Positions 24,031 to 35,399 of a stretch of 64,000 bases of DNA are shown piece after piece. Positions within the stretch are counted from its first letter, which is position 1. Each line of letters starts with the position of its first letter. This stretch comes from Gnetum montanum (lineage: Eukaryota > Streptophyta > Gnetopsida > Gnetales > Gnetaceae). Under the pieces are notes generated by a model, which ran no database searches, had not been told where the DNA came from, and was given only the letters and a program-made list of their open reading frames with translations. Made by a program: the position numbers and the translations under genes. Location: assembly GCA_015680685.1 (NCBI GenBank), contig MNCI01035277.1:264919-328918 (forward strand), read 5' to 3'.

Positions 24031-25921
24031 TGTGACGTCCAAAACCATCAGTGACTGGAACACTGAGAGGGTTGTGGACATACAACCTAACCCAAAATCC
24101 ATGTGAGGGTTGTGTTGGATGAATTGAAAACAAGGTGCCCTAAATGGTCTGGTCAATCAGACAGGGACTTACATGGTGTAACAATAACCATTTGTAAACA
24201 GATTTTTTAGTGAACCTCATGCAGGAGTTGGGACAACGATCAAGAATAGAACATAATGTTATGTGAATATGTAAATACATATTGATAGTAGAAGAAAGTG
24301 CTAAGTAAATGTTGAGAAATTTTAAAAAAATACTGAGAATATAGAACCAGAGCTCGATTGTGGAGAAATGCACCACCCAAAGATCGAGGTGCACAACATT
24401 TAATTGAATAATGTTTGAAGCTGGTATGCAGCATTAAATAGGCATAGCGATAGTGTAGCAATGCGGTCACAGTCTCTAGGACATCACGAACGTAGTGCTA
24501 GTAGCTACGAAGGAGGATGAACTTGCTAGGTTGGTAGTTATCACACTATGTGGGTGCAAGGAAAACTGTCATGGTGCTTGCCAAGATGTCAAGCTCAGGT
24601 GCTCAGGTGCAGGAGTGATGAAGATGCTAAGAGTGCTCTAATGCTTGATGCTTAAAATGATTTGCTGACCAACCACTAAAATGCTAATTATTAGGGTATT
24701 TATAGGGCTAGGATTGATGTGAGATGTGGATTAGATGGCAAGTGGCCTAGGTCCCATGTAGCATGGACGTGGACAAGTCATGCTGACATGTTATGCTCAA
24801 AATGTCAAGCTATAAGTGTTAAGCTCAAAGTGTAATGCTCTGCACGACAAGAACAAGAACTCAGAAACTGCCAAACTATGACCACACCACCTGAACTGCA
24901 TGTGCTAGAGTTTGAAGGACCACCATGTACCTACAAACAACACCAAAACAAATGCAACTTGGAGCCTATGCTCCAGGAATATGTCTTCCCCCTTTTCCAA
25001 GTAGGGTTAAGCATAGGGACAATTTTGGGGATCAATGGGGGATGCAACAGCAAAGTAGACTATTGATCTTGGCTACTAGAGGGACATCAGAGCTAAAATG
25101 AAGGTTGATGCTGAGTTCTAGAAGCTTTTAGAGGCATTCAGAAGCATTTTCCATGTGTCACACTGTCTATGCTGCATAGCTTGACGAAGCGTAGTGTGAA
25201 CACTTAGAAAAATTTTGCCAATTTTAACTTGTCACGTTGTCTACATTGTGCAGCATAACAGAGCATAGCATAAGTACTTTGATGAGTTTTGCCAAAATTT
25301 GCAATGTTACTCCATGGCATGTTAACCACACTCTGAGGTGTAGCAAGATAGGCAACCTTGGAAGTTACAAAATTTTCAAATTCATCTTCCATGTCTAGAT
25401 AGCTTAATAGATCTTTGTTCAATACTTAGAAAAATTTAACCCTAAAACCTATGTCAAGCTAGCTATGTTGTGTAGCGTAATAGAGTGTGATAGGCCCAAA
25501 AGATAGGAAATTTGCCAAACTATTTTGTCCATCTTGAGCGCTTTTGACAAACTCTAGCTTGATGCCTGGGTGAACTGGCAAGCAAGATGTGTGTCAAGCT
25601 AGGCAAGCTGGAGAGCGTAGCGAGCTTGATAGTCCATCAAATAGAAAATTTGGCAAACTCTTTAGTCCATCTCAAGTGACCCTTGACTGCTTTTGGCTTG
25701 ACATATGTGCAGACTGGCCATGGAATTGTGTGCTATGCTAGCTGTGCTGAGGAGCATAGCAGATGACCTTAGAAAAATTTTGCAAAAAATCAAAACTTCA
25801 AGTGTGCTATGTTGTCTATGCTACACAACGTGACACTAGACTTAGAAACATTTTGCCCAACTTTTGACACTTAGACAAATCTACCATGGAACTGCAGAAG
25901 CATGAAATTGGTGGTGTTTCA
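24031..25921 (-). repeat. F 3' LTR
   Basis: The + strand starts TGTGACGTCC and ends GTGGTGTTTCA at 25921. It aligns with 49798-51667. A minus-sense TATA box (CCTATAAATACCC) lies near 24694-24710. The distal half is full of repeats such as TTAGAAAAATTTTGC and TAGCATAACAGAGC. Confidence 0.9.
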
Positions 25922-25940
25922 TTAGCTTCTCTTTGTTGAT
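25922..25940 (-). other. F polypurine tract
   Basis: In minus sense the bases before the LTR read ACAAAGAGAAGCTAA. The equivalent place in G (33844-33862) reads AATAAAGAGGGGCCAA, a cleaner polypurine tract. Confidence 0.6.
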
Positions 25941-27440
25941 GTCTAGAGGACTAGCCTAAGAGACGTTATCAAAGAATACAAAACACCACAATGAACACAA
26001 CACCAACACCATTCGTCAGTGCCTACTTAGACAACGCTTCACTATACTCGAGAGTGCCAAGGAAATGAGGTATAATAGGGAGTAGTTTAGGAAGATGAGT
26101 CAAGGGACTATGGATGTAGATGACAACTATGGGATGAGACATCATGATGGCTTGTCTTCATAGCATGATCCCTTGTCAGAGTGCTTGTAAGGTATTCAGC
26201 ATGTGGAGGTGTCTGACCCTTTGGATTTCGACCTCTCGTCGAAGTGCTTATGAGACAGTCGATCTAGGGGTGAACTGATTGCGAGATGGAAATTATGACA
26301 TTTGACTTGGGCACTTGGCTTGTCCCATTTTCTTTTCTTCTTTGTCTTATTTTTTCCTTTTTTATATATATTCTTCCCTTATTTTTGCTTTATCTCTTTT
26401 TTTTATTCCTTTTGTGTTGCCAAGCAAATTGTACGCCAACATTTGCTTAGAGGCAACTGCATCGCATCTATAGGATAGATGTTTCATCCTTGGGATGAGT
26501 TGTGTTACATCTATTTGGTGCTTTGACTAGCCCACAAAGGCTCCCCATGGGACAAATTGTGTTATGTCCATCATGGGTTTAGCGGCTACCTGCAAGAAAG
26601 GGTTCTGTGTGCATTGGGGAATCTTGCAAGGGATGTGGGAGATTGCAAGATCAAGAGGTAGAGGTTAGTTTGGCTAAGGGAATAGTAGGGATGTGCACTC
26701 TTAAGTAGCTAGGTGAGCCAAAGCAGACACATCAGAACAATGCAATGCCTTGCCATCGCGATGAAATGCACCCTTGAATGGAACCACCTAGGCTTTATCC
26801 TACAAATGCAACATAGAGAAAATAAGAAAAACAACCACCAAGTGAGATGAAGGCGAAGTCCTATCTGCCTAGGCATTGTGACGGCTATGAATGCTACATC
26901 AGTTGTGGGCACATGCAATGTCCAAAGCAGGAAGGCCAGTGCAAGCATTGGCGATGGCAAGCTAGAAAGCTCTAGTAGCCACACCAGAAGTGACCACTCA
27001 AGTGGCTGGTAGCAATGGTAATGCAAGTGCTCAGAACATCTCATCAAAGGAAAGAGCTAGGAAACCCAACAATGTGGCAAAGAATCATGTTGTTGGACGT
27101 TCTTCCAGGCCTGGGTGATGGTGAGGGCTAGAGGATGGCAGTGTTGTGGTTGGGCCACAGTACTATTGGAACTCTAGCGAGTGTTGCTGATAGTGAGAGC
27201 TATGGCCAAAATGATTGGTAGTGGTGACGGTAGCTCTAGAAGATCAGTAAGATGCCATAGCTCCGAAATGATTGGTGGTTGCAAATGTCCTAGAGGGTTT
27301 TTTCCTTGACAACATGAACTTCATTCTAGAATTGCAATGCCCCACCCCAATCTGCCTGAGAGATGTGGGTAGGTGATGGAAGATGGAATATTGGAAGTAT
27401 TCTCACTCAATTGTCCATGGAACTATGTATCTTGAATCGT
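25941..27440 (-). other. F non-coding spacer between integrase and 3' LTR
   Basis: I see no supportable gene. The first 60 bases match the start of the G interior (33844-33900). T-rich tracts occur at 26325-26420. The ORF at 26709-27047 (minus) has no recognisable domain. Confidence 0.55.
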
Positions 27441-27735
27441 AGGTTTTGAATTATGAACCCAGTTTTAGGTCTTGGTAGACCGCTAGTTTAAGGTCCTAGT
27501 AGACTATGATCCTAGTTTAAGATTTGGGTAGACCATGATGTGTTATTTTAAAGTCCTAGCAAACTACAGTGTTGGTTTAACATCGTAGCGGATGGTGGAT
27601 GGCTAGTTTAAGGTCATAGCGGACCATGCTGTGGGTGCTAGTTTAATGTCATAGCCCAAGGATGTTCTGTGCAAGTTTAACATCATAGTGGACGTTTTGT
27701 GCTAGTTTAACATCATAGCAAATGTCTGTTTACCT
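27441..27735 (-). repeat. Degenerate short tandem repeat in F spacer
   Basis: About eight units of 30-45 bases, each around a core like CTAGTTTAAGGTCATAGCGG on the + strand, with variable tails. The same core recurs about ten times in G (34930-35245) and singly near 31419. Tandem repeats in the region before the 3' LTR are common in Tat/Ogre elements. Confidence 0.75.
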
Positions 27736-27789
27736 TGCTTGTGTCATTAGTGTAGTACTGCATGTTAGGTATAATACAACTTCAAGTAT

Positions 27790-28765
27790 GAGTGGTTAAA
27801 AGAATTAGCAAACTCATTGTCATCTAGATCACCGAGCTTGAAGGCTTCATTGTCGTACACCTTAGTGACCAAGAAAGGCCCTTCCCAGTTAGCTGAGAAT
27901 TTGTCCATGGGCTCGTGAATGACCTTGAGGACTAGGTTCCCTTTCTTGATTGGGCATTGATGCTAACTGTGGTGGTGCTTTTGTCATTGCTTCTCTTGAT
28001 ACCACTCGATGCTATCAAGTGTTTGGATGTGCTCCTCCTCTATAGAGTTGAGATCAATGATTCTCAACTCATTGTTCTGAACCTCATCAATGAAGCTTGA
28101 AAGGATCATGTGGAGAGATGGGACCTACAATTCAAGAGTTAACATTGCTTTAGATCCATACATAAACTATATGGCATTTTACCTATTGCAATTCTACATG
28201 TTGTGCGGTAGGCTTATAGTGTGTAGACTAATTATTCGTGCCATTGTCACTTGCTATTTTTAAGCATCCTCTTCAAAAGGCTAACAATGACCTTGTTTGT
28301 AGCCTCTGCTTGACCGTTCACCTAAGGGTAATATGGTGACGAAAAAGAGTGCTTGATTCCAAGGTTTTCACAGAAGGCTTTGGTTCCTACACTGCTAAAT
28401 TGTGGCTCGTTGTTTGTGACTATAGTCATGGGGAGATCAAACTGAGTCACTATGTTGTCAAGAATGAATTTGCAAACTTGTTGGAATGTTGTCTTCCTAA
28501 GGGAAATAGGTTCAACCCACTTTGTGAAATACTTAGTTACAGTAATGATAAAGTTGTGTCCTGCAGAAGACTTAGGTGTTATAGGCCCTATGATGTTCAA
28601 CCCCCAACATTGAAATGGTCATGTGATCTGCGTAGTATGCAATTCAGTAAGTGACACATGCATTAGGTTCTCATGTTTCTGACACACGTCACATGTCCTG
28701 ACCTTGGAGATGTAATCATGCTCCATGTAAGGCCAGTAATAGCCTAGACGTCTGACTTTTGCTGC
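27790..28765 (-). pseudogene. F integrase
   Basis: Minus-strand DDE integrase of Tat type. The zinc region near 28670-28750 has GYYWPYMEHD and CDVCQKHE. The core (28322-28600) has GPITPKSSAGHNFII, KYFTKWVEPISL and NGQAEATNK (Glu kept). Both catalytic Asp residues have become Asn (GLNIIGPI and VTNNEPQF). The C-terminal module around 27800-27920 reads KGNLVLKVIHEP and NWEGPFLVTKV. It is inactive by residue loss and by a stop near 28325. Confidence 0.85.
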
Positions 28766-28959
28766 CATTACCCTAGGAGCTATATGAACCCCACATAGTC
28801 CTTCATGGACTTGGTCAACGATCTTTTGTGCTTCACTACCACTAATGTAAGTTAACAGTATTCCATCATAGGATCTACGACATAAGGTGTTTTCACCTAC
28901 AAGGACGTACTACTATGATTGTTTTCATACTACATTCTTTTGGGCAAATGTTAAGTTTT

Positions 28960-29430
28960 GTGGGGCCTCTCCCTGTTGGAGGTATGCCTTAATATCGTCA
29001 TACCACTCTCTGGCATGAGCTATACTTATGGATGTGATACTTGTTGTGTGAGTTATTAGTGCAGTCCACTATTGAAGCCATCAAAGTGGAAAATATGTTT
29101 GGTTCTATGCTTAAGGCTAAAGTAGCTAGTGCATCAACTATGGCATTTTCATTGTGGGGGATATGTTGAACATCTAATTGTTTAAGCAAGTGTTTTGCCA
29201 AATCATAGTAAGGTTGTAGATGTTATGCCTTACAAATGTGAACATCTATGACTTGGTTAATAACTAGCTACAAATCGCCTTGGACTACTATGTTTTGGAT
29301 TCCTAACTCTTGAGTTGCTAAGATGCCTCTAAGGAGACCTTCGTACTCTACCATGTTGTTTGTACAAAGAAATGCAAAGTGGTATGTGAAGGGTTGGATC
29401 TCCTCAAAGGGAAATGTGATAACAATAGTG
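28960..29430 (-). pseudogene. F second (archaeal-like) RNase H
   Basis: A minus-strand segment after the canonical RNase H reads FAFLCTNNMVEYEGLLRGI, then VVQGDL, and then HIPHNENAIVDALATLA (29098-29160). The TNN-EYE and DALA patterns are those of the additional RNase H acquired by Tat-lineage plant retrotransposons. Stops near 29250 and 29210 break it. This domain places F in the Tat/Ogre branch rather than with the Athila-like elements around it. Confidence 0.75.
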
Positions 29431-29529
29431 GCACTACCACCTTGTGTGGTCGAAGCACCGTCAAAGTGTAAAATAGCCTTGAAATTTGCATGTACTTAGC
29501 TTATATTGTTGACATGCTCATCCAACAAT

Positions 29530-29890
29530 TCCATATCAATCATTGCCTAATCATCTATGGGTGAAGCCATGATTTGTATGGCTATTGCTTGACCTTTTGT
29601 GGATGCCTGCGTTATGTAGTGCAAGTCAAACTCTGCAGTTATTTCTTTCCACCTTACTATTCTACTACTTTCATATATGTTTATTGTAATATCCCTTAGT
29701 ACATTGCTCTTGCAGATGACATTGACTTGGCTACAAAAAAGGTAGTGTCTCCACTTTTTAATTGCAAAGACTAAGGTGAGACAATTTTTTTCCACATTGT
29801 TATACTTTGCCTCGTGTGCTACTAGTGCATGGCTTAAGTAGTACACAAAGACCTCGGAGCCATTATCTCGCTTTTGACAAAGCAGGGAAG
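29530..29890 (-). pseudogene. F canonical RNase H
   Basis: The open frame 29547-29846 (minus) reads YYLSHALVAHEAKYNNVEKN, then TLVFAIKKWRHYLF and VRWKEITAEFDLHYI, and ends KGQAIAIQIMASP. The DG-N-E-type residues are partly lost. The order after RT and before the second RNase H is as expected for Tat elements. Confidence 0.82.
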
Positions 29891-31213
29891 TAATGGATGT
29901 GTCTGAGGTGGCAAGTGAATGTAGAAAGGTTTATCTCTTTGCAAAAGATAGACTATTGGAAGTTGAGCCAGCTCCCTTTTCAAGTTGTCAAATGCCTCTT
30001 AGCATTTATCTATCCATTCAAAGTGTACCCCTTTTTTAAGTAGATGTTACATTGGTTATAACTTATCAGTCAACCTTGCAATAAACCTATGTATGAATTG
30101 TATCCTACCTTGTAACCCGCATAACTCTTTAAGGTTTGCTAGTGGCATCAAGTTGGTGATAGCCTTGACCTTGTTGAGATCTACATGTATTCCTACTTTC
30201 GATACCACAAAGCCTAACATGTAACTAGTTTTGACACCAAAGACACACTTTTTGGGATTAAGCCTAAGGTCATGTCTATAGCAACATTTGAGGACATGGT
30301 CCAAGTCATTCACGTGGTTATGATCCATTTTGGACTTAACTGCTATGTTGTCAATGTAGTTATTGAGCAATTCTAACAGATAGCCACTAAAGATGTATGT
30401 CATTACACGTTTATATGTTGCTCCTGCGTTCTTTAGTCCAAAGGACATCATTGTATAACAAAATGTACCCCAAGGGGTCATGAAAGTAGTGGTAAGCTAG
30501 TGCTCTGGGTTGATGCGAATTTGGTTGTACCCCAAGAACCCATCCATGAAGGACAACAAGGCATGACCAACCGTAGTATCAATGAGTTGGTCAATACTAG
30601 AAAATGGGAAATCATCTTTAATGGCTACCTTGTTTAGGTCCCAGAAGTCAATGCAGATGCATATACTTCCATTTTTCTTGGGGACAACTATGATGTTCAA
30701 AACCCAGTCTCCATAGTCAACTGCCCAGATGAAACTAGCTTTGTAAAGCTTAGTGATCTCATCACAGACAGCCAATGCGACCTTAGGTTTGATTTTACAA
30801 GCCTTTTGTTTAACTAGTTTAATGCATGGATCTAGGATAATGTTATGTTGTATTATACGTGGGTCTAAGCCTAACATGTCCTCATAGGACCATGTGAACA
30901 CCTTGACATTGTCACTAAGGACTTTAGAGATGCTTTGTTGGATTTGAGGCTCTAGCAAGAAACCATGTTTCAATGTTTTTGCCTCACCTTTGCATGTTGT
31001 TACAGGGACTTCTATGAGGGGATCCTCAATCACGTCACCTGCTTCTAAGTCTAGAGCTTGGACTAGATGTTCTCGCCAATCTAGTGTTGTTTCTAGGGAT
31101 GCTATGTTGGTATCATAGGTAAGTGGTTCGAAGTTCAAAAGTTTTGTGTTTATGCATCTCATGAGTTTGCCATAAGGTCCAGTCAAGGCTAAAGGGAAGA
31201 CTCTTGTATGCAT
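29891..31213 (-). pseudogene. F reverse transcriptase
   Basis: Two adjoining minus frames, 30497-31213 and 30056-30481, cover nearly the whole RT. The N-terminal part has FTWSYEDMLGLDPRIIQH. The palm has WVLNIIVVPKKNG, DFWDLNKVAIKDDFP, LLSFMDGFLGYNQIRINPEH and MMSFGLKNAGATYKR. The catalytic box at 30347-30358 reads Y-I-D-N: the second Asp is Asn. The connection part ends LCGLQGRIQFIHRFIARL. A stop at about 30496 separates the two frames. A frame of 238 codons makes this one of the best-preserved domains of F. Confidence 0.9.
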
Positions 31214-31954
31214 TCATTCTTCAAGAGATCCTACGAAGTAACTAGAAAAATGTCAAGCGACACCTGTTTTAATAAAGCGAAGTGCAAAGAATAAGGAAGA
31301 CAATGCTATGAAAATTAACTATGTAGTATCTAAAGTGATTTATTTATATATATTTTATTATTTTTATATTATATTTTTTTCGTTCTTTTTTTCAGCCTGA
31401 ATTAGTCACAAACTTGCTAGTTTAATGTCATACTGGACAGGAAGCTATGTGTAGGGTGTAAGTCTAAGCAAAGCTTGAAAGGTTTGAACGTGGGACCAAG
31501 CTAAACATTTATCGGGCAATCAAAAAATGCAAAAAATTTTCTTAAGTGTAAAAAGTTGAAAAAGTTAGAAAATTTTTCTAACTTTGGGTGTTACGTTGCA
31601 TGGGACATGGGATGTTCCACATTACACATGGGACATGAAGCATTCACACGGGACACAGGACATCCCAAGAGGGTGATGTGTCATTTAACCTTGAAGGGTA
31701 TAAATAGAGATTTTACCCATGGTAAACCTATCATTTTCACCGTTAGAGCCAACAGTTATCTAAGCATAGCGCAGCTAGGACAAAGCGTAGCAACCATAGA
31801 GGAAAGCCAAAGTGTGACTACAGGAGAGCTAGAGCATGACAATGAGAAGATGGCACATAGGAGCAAACGTAGACACCCTAGCCTCACCAACGTTGATGAA
31901 GGCGAGCACACCCTACGGTGTCTTCCCAGGGCATATATTGAGGAACGCCAAGAG
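31214..31954 (-). other. F interval between RT and the G insertion
   Basis: No F coding sequence. An AT-rich tract (31335-31385) is followed by a single CTAGTTTAATGTCATACTGG repeat core near 31417. From about 31488 the sequence resembles an internal part of the solo LTR at 55428-55620 (GTGGGACC, AAAATTTT, repeated CATGGGAC). A + sense TATA-like GGGTATAAATAGAG lies near 31698. The + ORF 31556-31996 overlaps this and has no recognisable domain. Confidence 0.45.
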
Positions 31955-31959
31955 ACGTT
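31955..31959. repeat. TSD of element G, left copy (ACGTT)
   Basis: ACGTT precedes the G LTR start TGTACTTTCTG at 31960 and is repeated at 36986-36990. Confidence 0.82.
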
Positions 31960-32319
31960 TGTACTTTCTGAAATCGCCAGTGCAAGGCTGGAATGAAATA
32001 GACACTGAGAGATCTACAGATAGGCAAGCTAGAATGGATGAAGGCAGAGTGCCTTGAATGGTCCACATGCGGATCAAACAAAAACTTCCCCAACGTATGC
32101 TAATGTGCAATACACTGGGTTATGCGTAAACAACGCGATAAACGTAAAACAGGATATAAACATGCAAGAAAATAAACACAAATGCGGACAAAAATGGATG
32201 CAAACTATAACAGATCTTAACTAGGGATAAAGCAAACTTTATTGTAAAAATAATGTAGATTACAGTGCATCGGTCTGAACGCAGTTGTGGATCTGACACA
32301 AGGCGGACGAAGAGCCCCG

Positions 32320-32550
32320 NNNNNNNNNNNNNNNNNNNNNNNNNNNNNNNNNNNNNNNNNNNNNNNNNNNNNNNNNNNNNNNNNNNNNNNNNNNNNNNNN
32401 NNNNNNNNNNNNNNNNNNNNNNNNNNNNNNNNNNNNNNNNNNNNNNNNNNNNNNNNNNNNNNNNNNNNNNNNNNNNNNNNNNNNNNNNNNNNNNNNNNNN
32501 NNNNNNNNNNNNNNNNNNNNNNNNNNNNNNNNNNNNNNNNNNNNNNNNNN
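32320..32550. other. Assembly gap (231 N)
   Basis: Unknown bases. The right LTR of G has a 15-base minisatellite (36414-36585) at the equivalent place just before the 175-base unit, so the gap probably covers a short tandem array that could not be assembled. The ORFs called across the N run are artefacts. Confidence 0.95.
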
Positions 32551-33612
32551 GCATGAAAGTCCATTATTTAGAGCCCAAAAATTGAATTTCAAGTGCCTGA
32601 GAGCTGCTGGGGATCCTTGGGAAGTTCATAGGTGGTCTAGAGCTTCAATTTTGGCTTGTTTGGAGGAGTTTTTGGAGCTCAAAAGTTGGTGCGAGCTGAG
32701 CTATACGCTGGGCGTGCAAAGTATGTATGCTCAGCGTACACACATGTAAATGCATCATTTTGAGGTTAAAACTTGATTTTTGGGTACCTGAGAGCTACTG
32801 GGGACCTTGGGGAAGGTCATGGGGGGTCCATATGCTCAGTTCTGGCATGTTTCGACTCATTTTTGGGGCCCAAAAGTTGTTGTATGCTAGCTACACGTTG
32901 GGCGTCCAGGCCTGAAAGACCATTATTTGGAGCCCAAAATTTGATTTTCAAGTGCTTGAGAGCTGCTGGGAACCTTGGGGAAGGTCCTGGCGGGGTCCAA
33001 ACACTCAGTTCTTGCATGTTTCGACCCATTTTTGGGGCCCAAAAGTTGTTGTACGCTGGCTGCACGCTGGGCGTGCAGGAATGAAAGACCATCATTTGGA
33101 GCCCAAAATTTGATTTTCAAGTACCTAAGAGCTGCTAGGGACCTTGGGGAAGGTCATGGGGGGTCTAGACACTCAGTTCTGGCATGTTTTGACTCATTTT
33201 TGGGGCCCAAGAGTTGTTGTACGCTGGCTGCACGCTGATCATGTACGCTAGGCGTGCAAGCCTGAAAGACCATCATTTGGAGCCCAAAATTTGATTTTCA
33301 AGTGCCTGAGAGCTATTGGAGACCTTAGGGAAGGTCCTTGTGGGTCCAAACACTCAGTTATGACATGTTTTGACTCATTTCTGGGGTCCAAAAGTTGCTG
33401 TACGCTGGCTGCACGTTGGGCGTGTATGTTGGGCGTGCAGGAATAAAAGACCATCATTTGGAGCCCAAAATTTGATTTTCAAGTGCCTGAGAGCTACTGG
33501 GGACCTTAGGGGAAGGTCATGGGGGGTCCAGACGCTCAATTATGGCATGTTTCGACTCATTTTTAGGGCCCAAAAGTTGTTGTATGCTGGCTGCACGCTG
33601 GGCATGCAGGCT
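32551..33612 (-). repeat. Six-unit tandem array (about 165-195 bp) in G 3' LTR
   Basis: Units start near 32551, 32746, 32911, 33081, 33263 and 33444. Each contains TTTGGAGCCCAAAATTTGAT, a GAGAGCTGCTGGGGACCTTG segment, CATGTTTCGACTCATTTTTG and a CTGGCTGCACGCTGGGCGTG tail. Units 3-6 are the most alike; units 1 and 2 have diverged most. The right LTR has only one unit (36588-36760). The overlapping short ORFs on both strands repeat with the array and are not genes. Confidence 0.9.
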
Positions 33613-33843
33613 TGTGGCATGAAATATACTTAGTCAAAACTAAGTGTTTTGAGTTTGAAACTTGCAGTTCTTATTGCCAAATGTTGTTGTAGTCTCCAAT
33701 GGATCTCAGGGAACTTTTACTTGCTTGATTCAACTCCGTTTGATGTTGTATTTAAGGCTTTCAAGCTTGATCATGCTGAGGACCAACATGACTTAGCTCA
33801 ATTTCTATCTACAAGTGTTAGCCAAAATTTTTGTGGTGTTTCA

Positions 33844-34925
33844 TTGGCCCCTCTTTATTGACATCTAGAGGAATCAACCTAAGAGGCGTCGACAAAGAAG
33901 TACAAAACACCACAAGCAAACTCGGAGCAAGCATTGTCCTTTAGCACTTGGCCAGATGTCATCGCACTGTGTTCAGAAGTACCTGGGATTGGGAAATGGA
34001 GTTTTAAGATGATGTCTAGGGGAGATGTTTGTAACTATGGGATTGGGAATTGATTAAGGGATTGTGTTAGTGTGGTAGAGGAATGTTCATCTTGAAACAA
34101 CTCATGTTGTTCTTGTGCAAGGCTAAAATCGTCCTTTGGAGAAACGAGAATCTTGTATCATGTTTAAGAGAATTCGTTGTCACAACCAAAGGCATGCAAT
34201 GAGGTGGAGCGTTCTTTGGAGAAACAGGACCCTTGTGTCAAGTTTTAAGGGAACCCATTGTCCAACAGCCAAAGCCACGTAGTGAGGTGTAACATGATGG
34301 TTTGAGACACGAGTACTTCTTTCCCAAACAACTGCCTTCCCGTCTGTGGTTTGTATGGGAAGTGCCAAGAGTCTTATGGTTCATTTTGCTCTTTGCTCTA
34401 TGATATTTTCCTTTTCTTTTTTTTCTTTTTTTTTTGGAAATGAACTTTGTTTTGATCTTCTACTCATGCTCAAGTGCCATGTCGTGTGTTGCAACCGCTT
34501 AAGATTGTTGCAGTGTGCAGCGGTGTGCTTAATGTTTCAGGGTGTACCGGGTAGGAAGGGGAATGAGAGTGTTGGGAAAATGGAGAATGTATTGGGAACT
34601 GGGAATGTACTTTTGAATAGATGAATGAGCCTGGTTTCATGCGTCAAAAACAATGTGGCACCTTGTCTCCGTGATGAACTGTATCCGTGTACGAGCATCA
34701 CTGGGTGTCATCCTACAAACACAACTCCAAGAAGACAAGAAAACCACAAGTGAATGAGTTAGTGAACACTTTAGACATGAATGTGGCGGATGCAAACGGA
34801 GGCACCGTCTGAAACATAAGGCAAGCAAAATGAGCAGCCATAGTATTGCCAGAGTCGATGTGATGAATGATGCGACAGGCGTTGATGAAGAAATGTCATG
34901 AGTTATAGTAGTAGATGAATGTGCC
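33844..34925 (-). other. G polypurine tract and non-coding interior
   Basis: 33844-33862 in minus sense is the polypurine tract AATAAAGAGGGGCCAA. The next 50 bases match F at 25922-25985. The rest shows no domain on either strand; a T-rich tract lies near 34408-34436. Confidence 0.6.
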
Positions 34926-35245
34926 AGAGACGATCTTGCTAGTTTATAGTCTTAGTGGACTGTAGTGGGTTAGTTTTATGTCATAACCCATTGGACATTG
35001 CCAGTTTAGCGTCGTAGCGGACGGTACATTACTAGTTTATAGTCTTGGCAGACTGTGGAGAGACAAACCAATTTATAGTCTTAGCGGACTCTAGCGAATA
35101 AAACTGTGGCAGTTTAATGTCATACCAGAAGGGTGCTAGTTTATTGTCATTGCAGACGAACTATGGTGCCAATTTATTGTCATAACGCCAAGATGATCTA
35201 TGGTATCAGTTTATCGTCATGATTCCAGGATGTCGTGTGGTATCA
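34926..35245 (-). repeat. Degenerate short tandem repeat in G spacer
   Basis: About ten units of 30-45 bases around AGTTTATAGTCTTAGCGGAC-like cores, the same family as F 27441-27735. Core spacing and tails vary, so the array has diversified separately in the two elements. Confidence 0.75.
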
Positions 35246-35399
35246 GTTTTAAGTCATGATGCCAGGATTGCTCTGTGTGGATGCATGCATGTGCGTCTGT
35301 ATGATCCTGTAAACAAAAGCTACTAGAGAAAATAATGTTATATAGCAACTGTAGAAAACATGAACTGAAATGCATCAATAAATAGAAAATAACGTGAAA

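Larger units (their letters stand above)
31960..33843 (-). repeat. G 3' LTR (with sequence gap)
   Basis: Begins TGTACTTTCTGAAATCGCCA and ends GTGGTGTTTCA. The first 120 bases align with the start of the F LTRs (CAGTG..CTGGAA..ACTGAGAG, then GTGCC-TGAATGGTC). The last 230 bases are nearly identical to 36760-36985. It contains 231 N and a six-unit tandem array. Confidence 0.8.

Noticed and set aside
26709-27047. 112-codon minus ORF in the F spacer
   Set aside because: No domain, no conservation with the same place in G; its composition looks like chance in GC-richer spacer.
27441-27735. CRISPR-like regular repeat array
   Set aside because: Units and spacers vary continuously, there is no fixed repeat length, the context is a plant retrotransposon spacer, and the related array in G has the same degenerate form.
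31556-31996. 146-codon + ORF with a TATA-like box upstream
   Set aside because: No recognisable domain, and it crosses the G insertion boundary at 31960; it is made of F spacer or LTR-like sequence and the start of the G LTR.
32120-32592. ORFs of about 90-144 codons across the N run
   Set aside because: They consist of undetermined residues.
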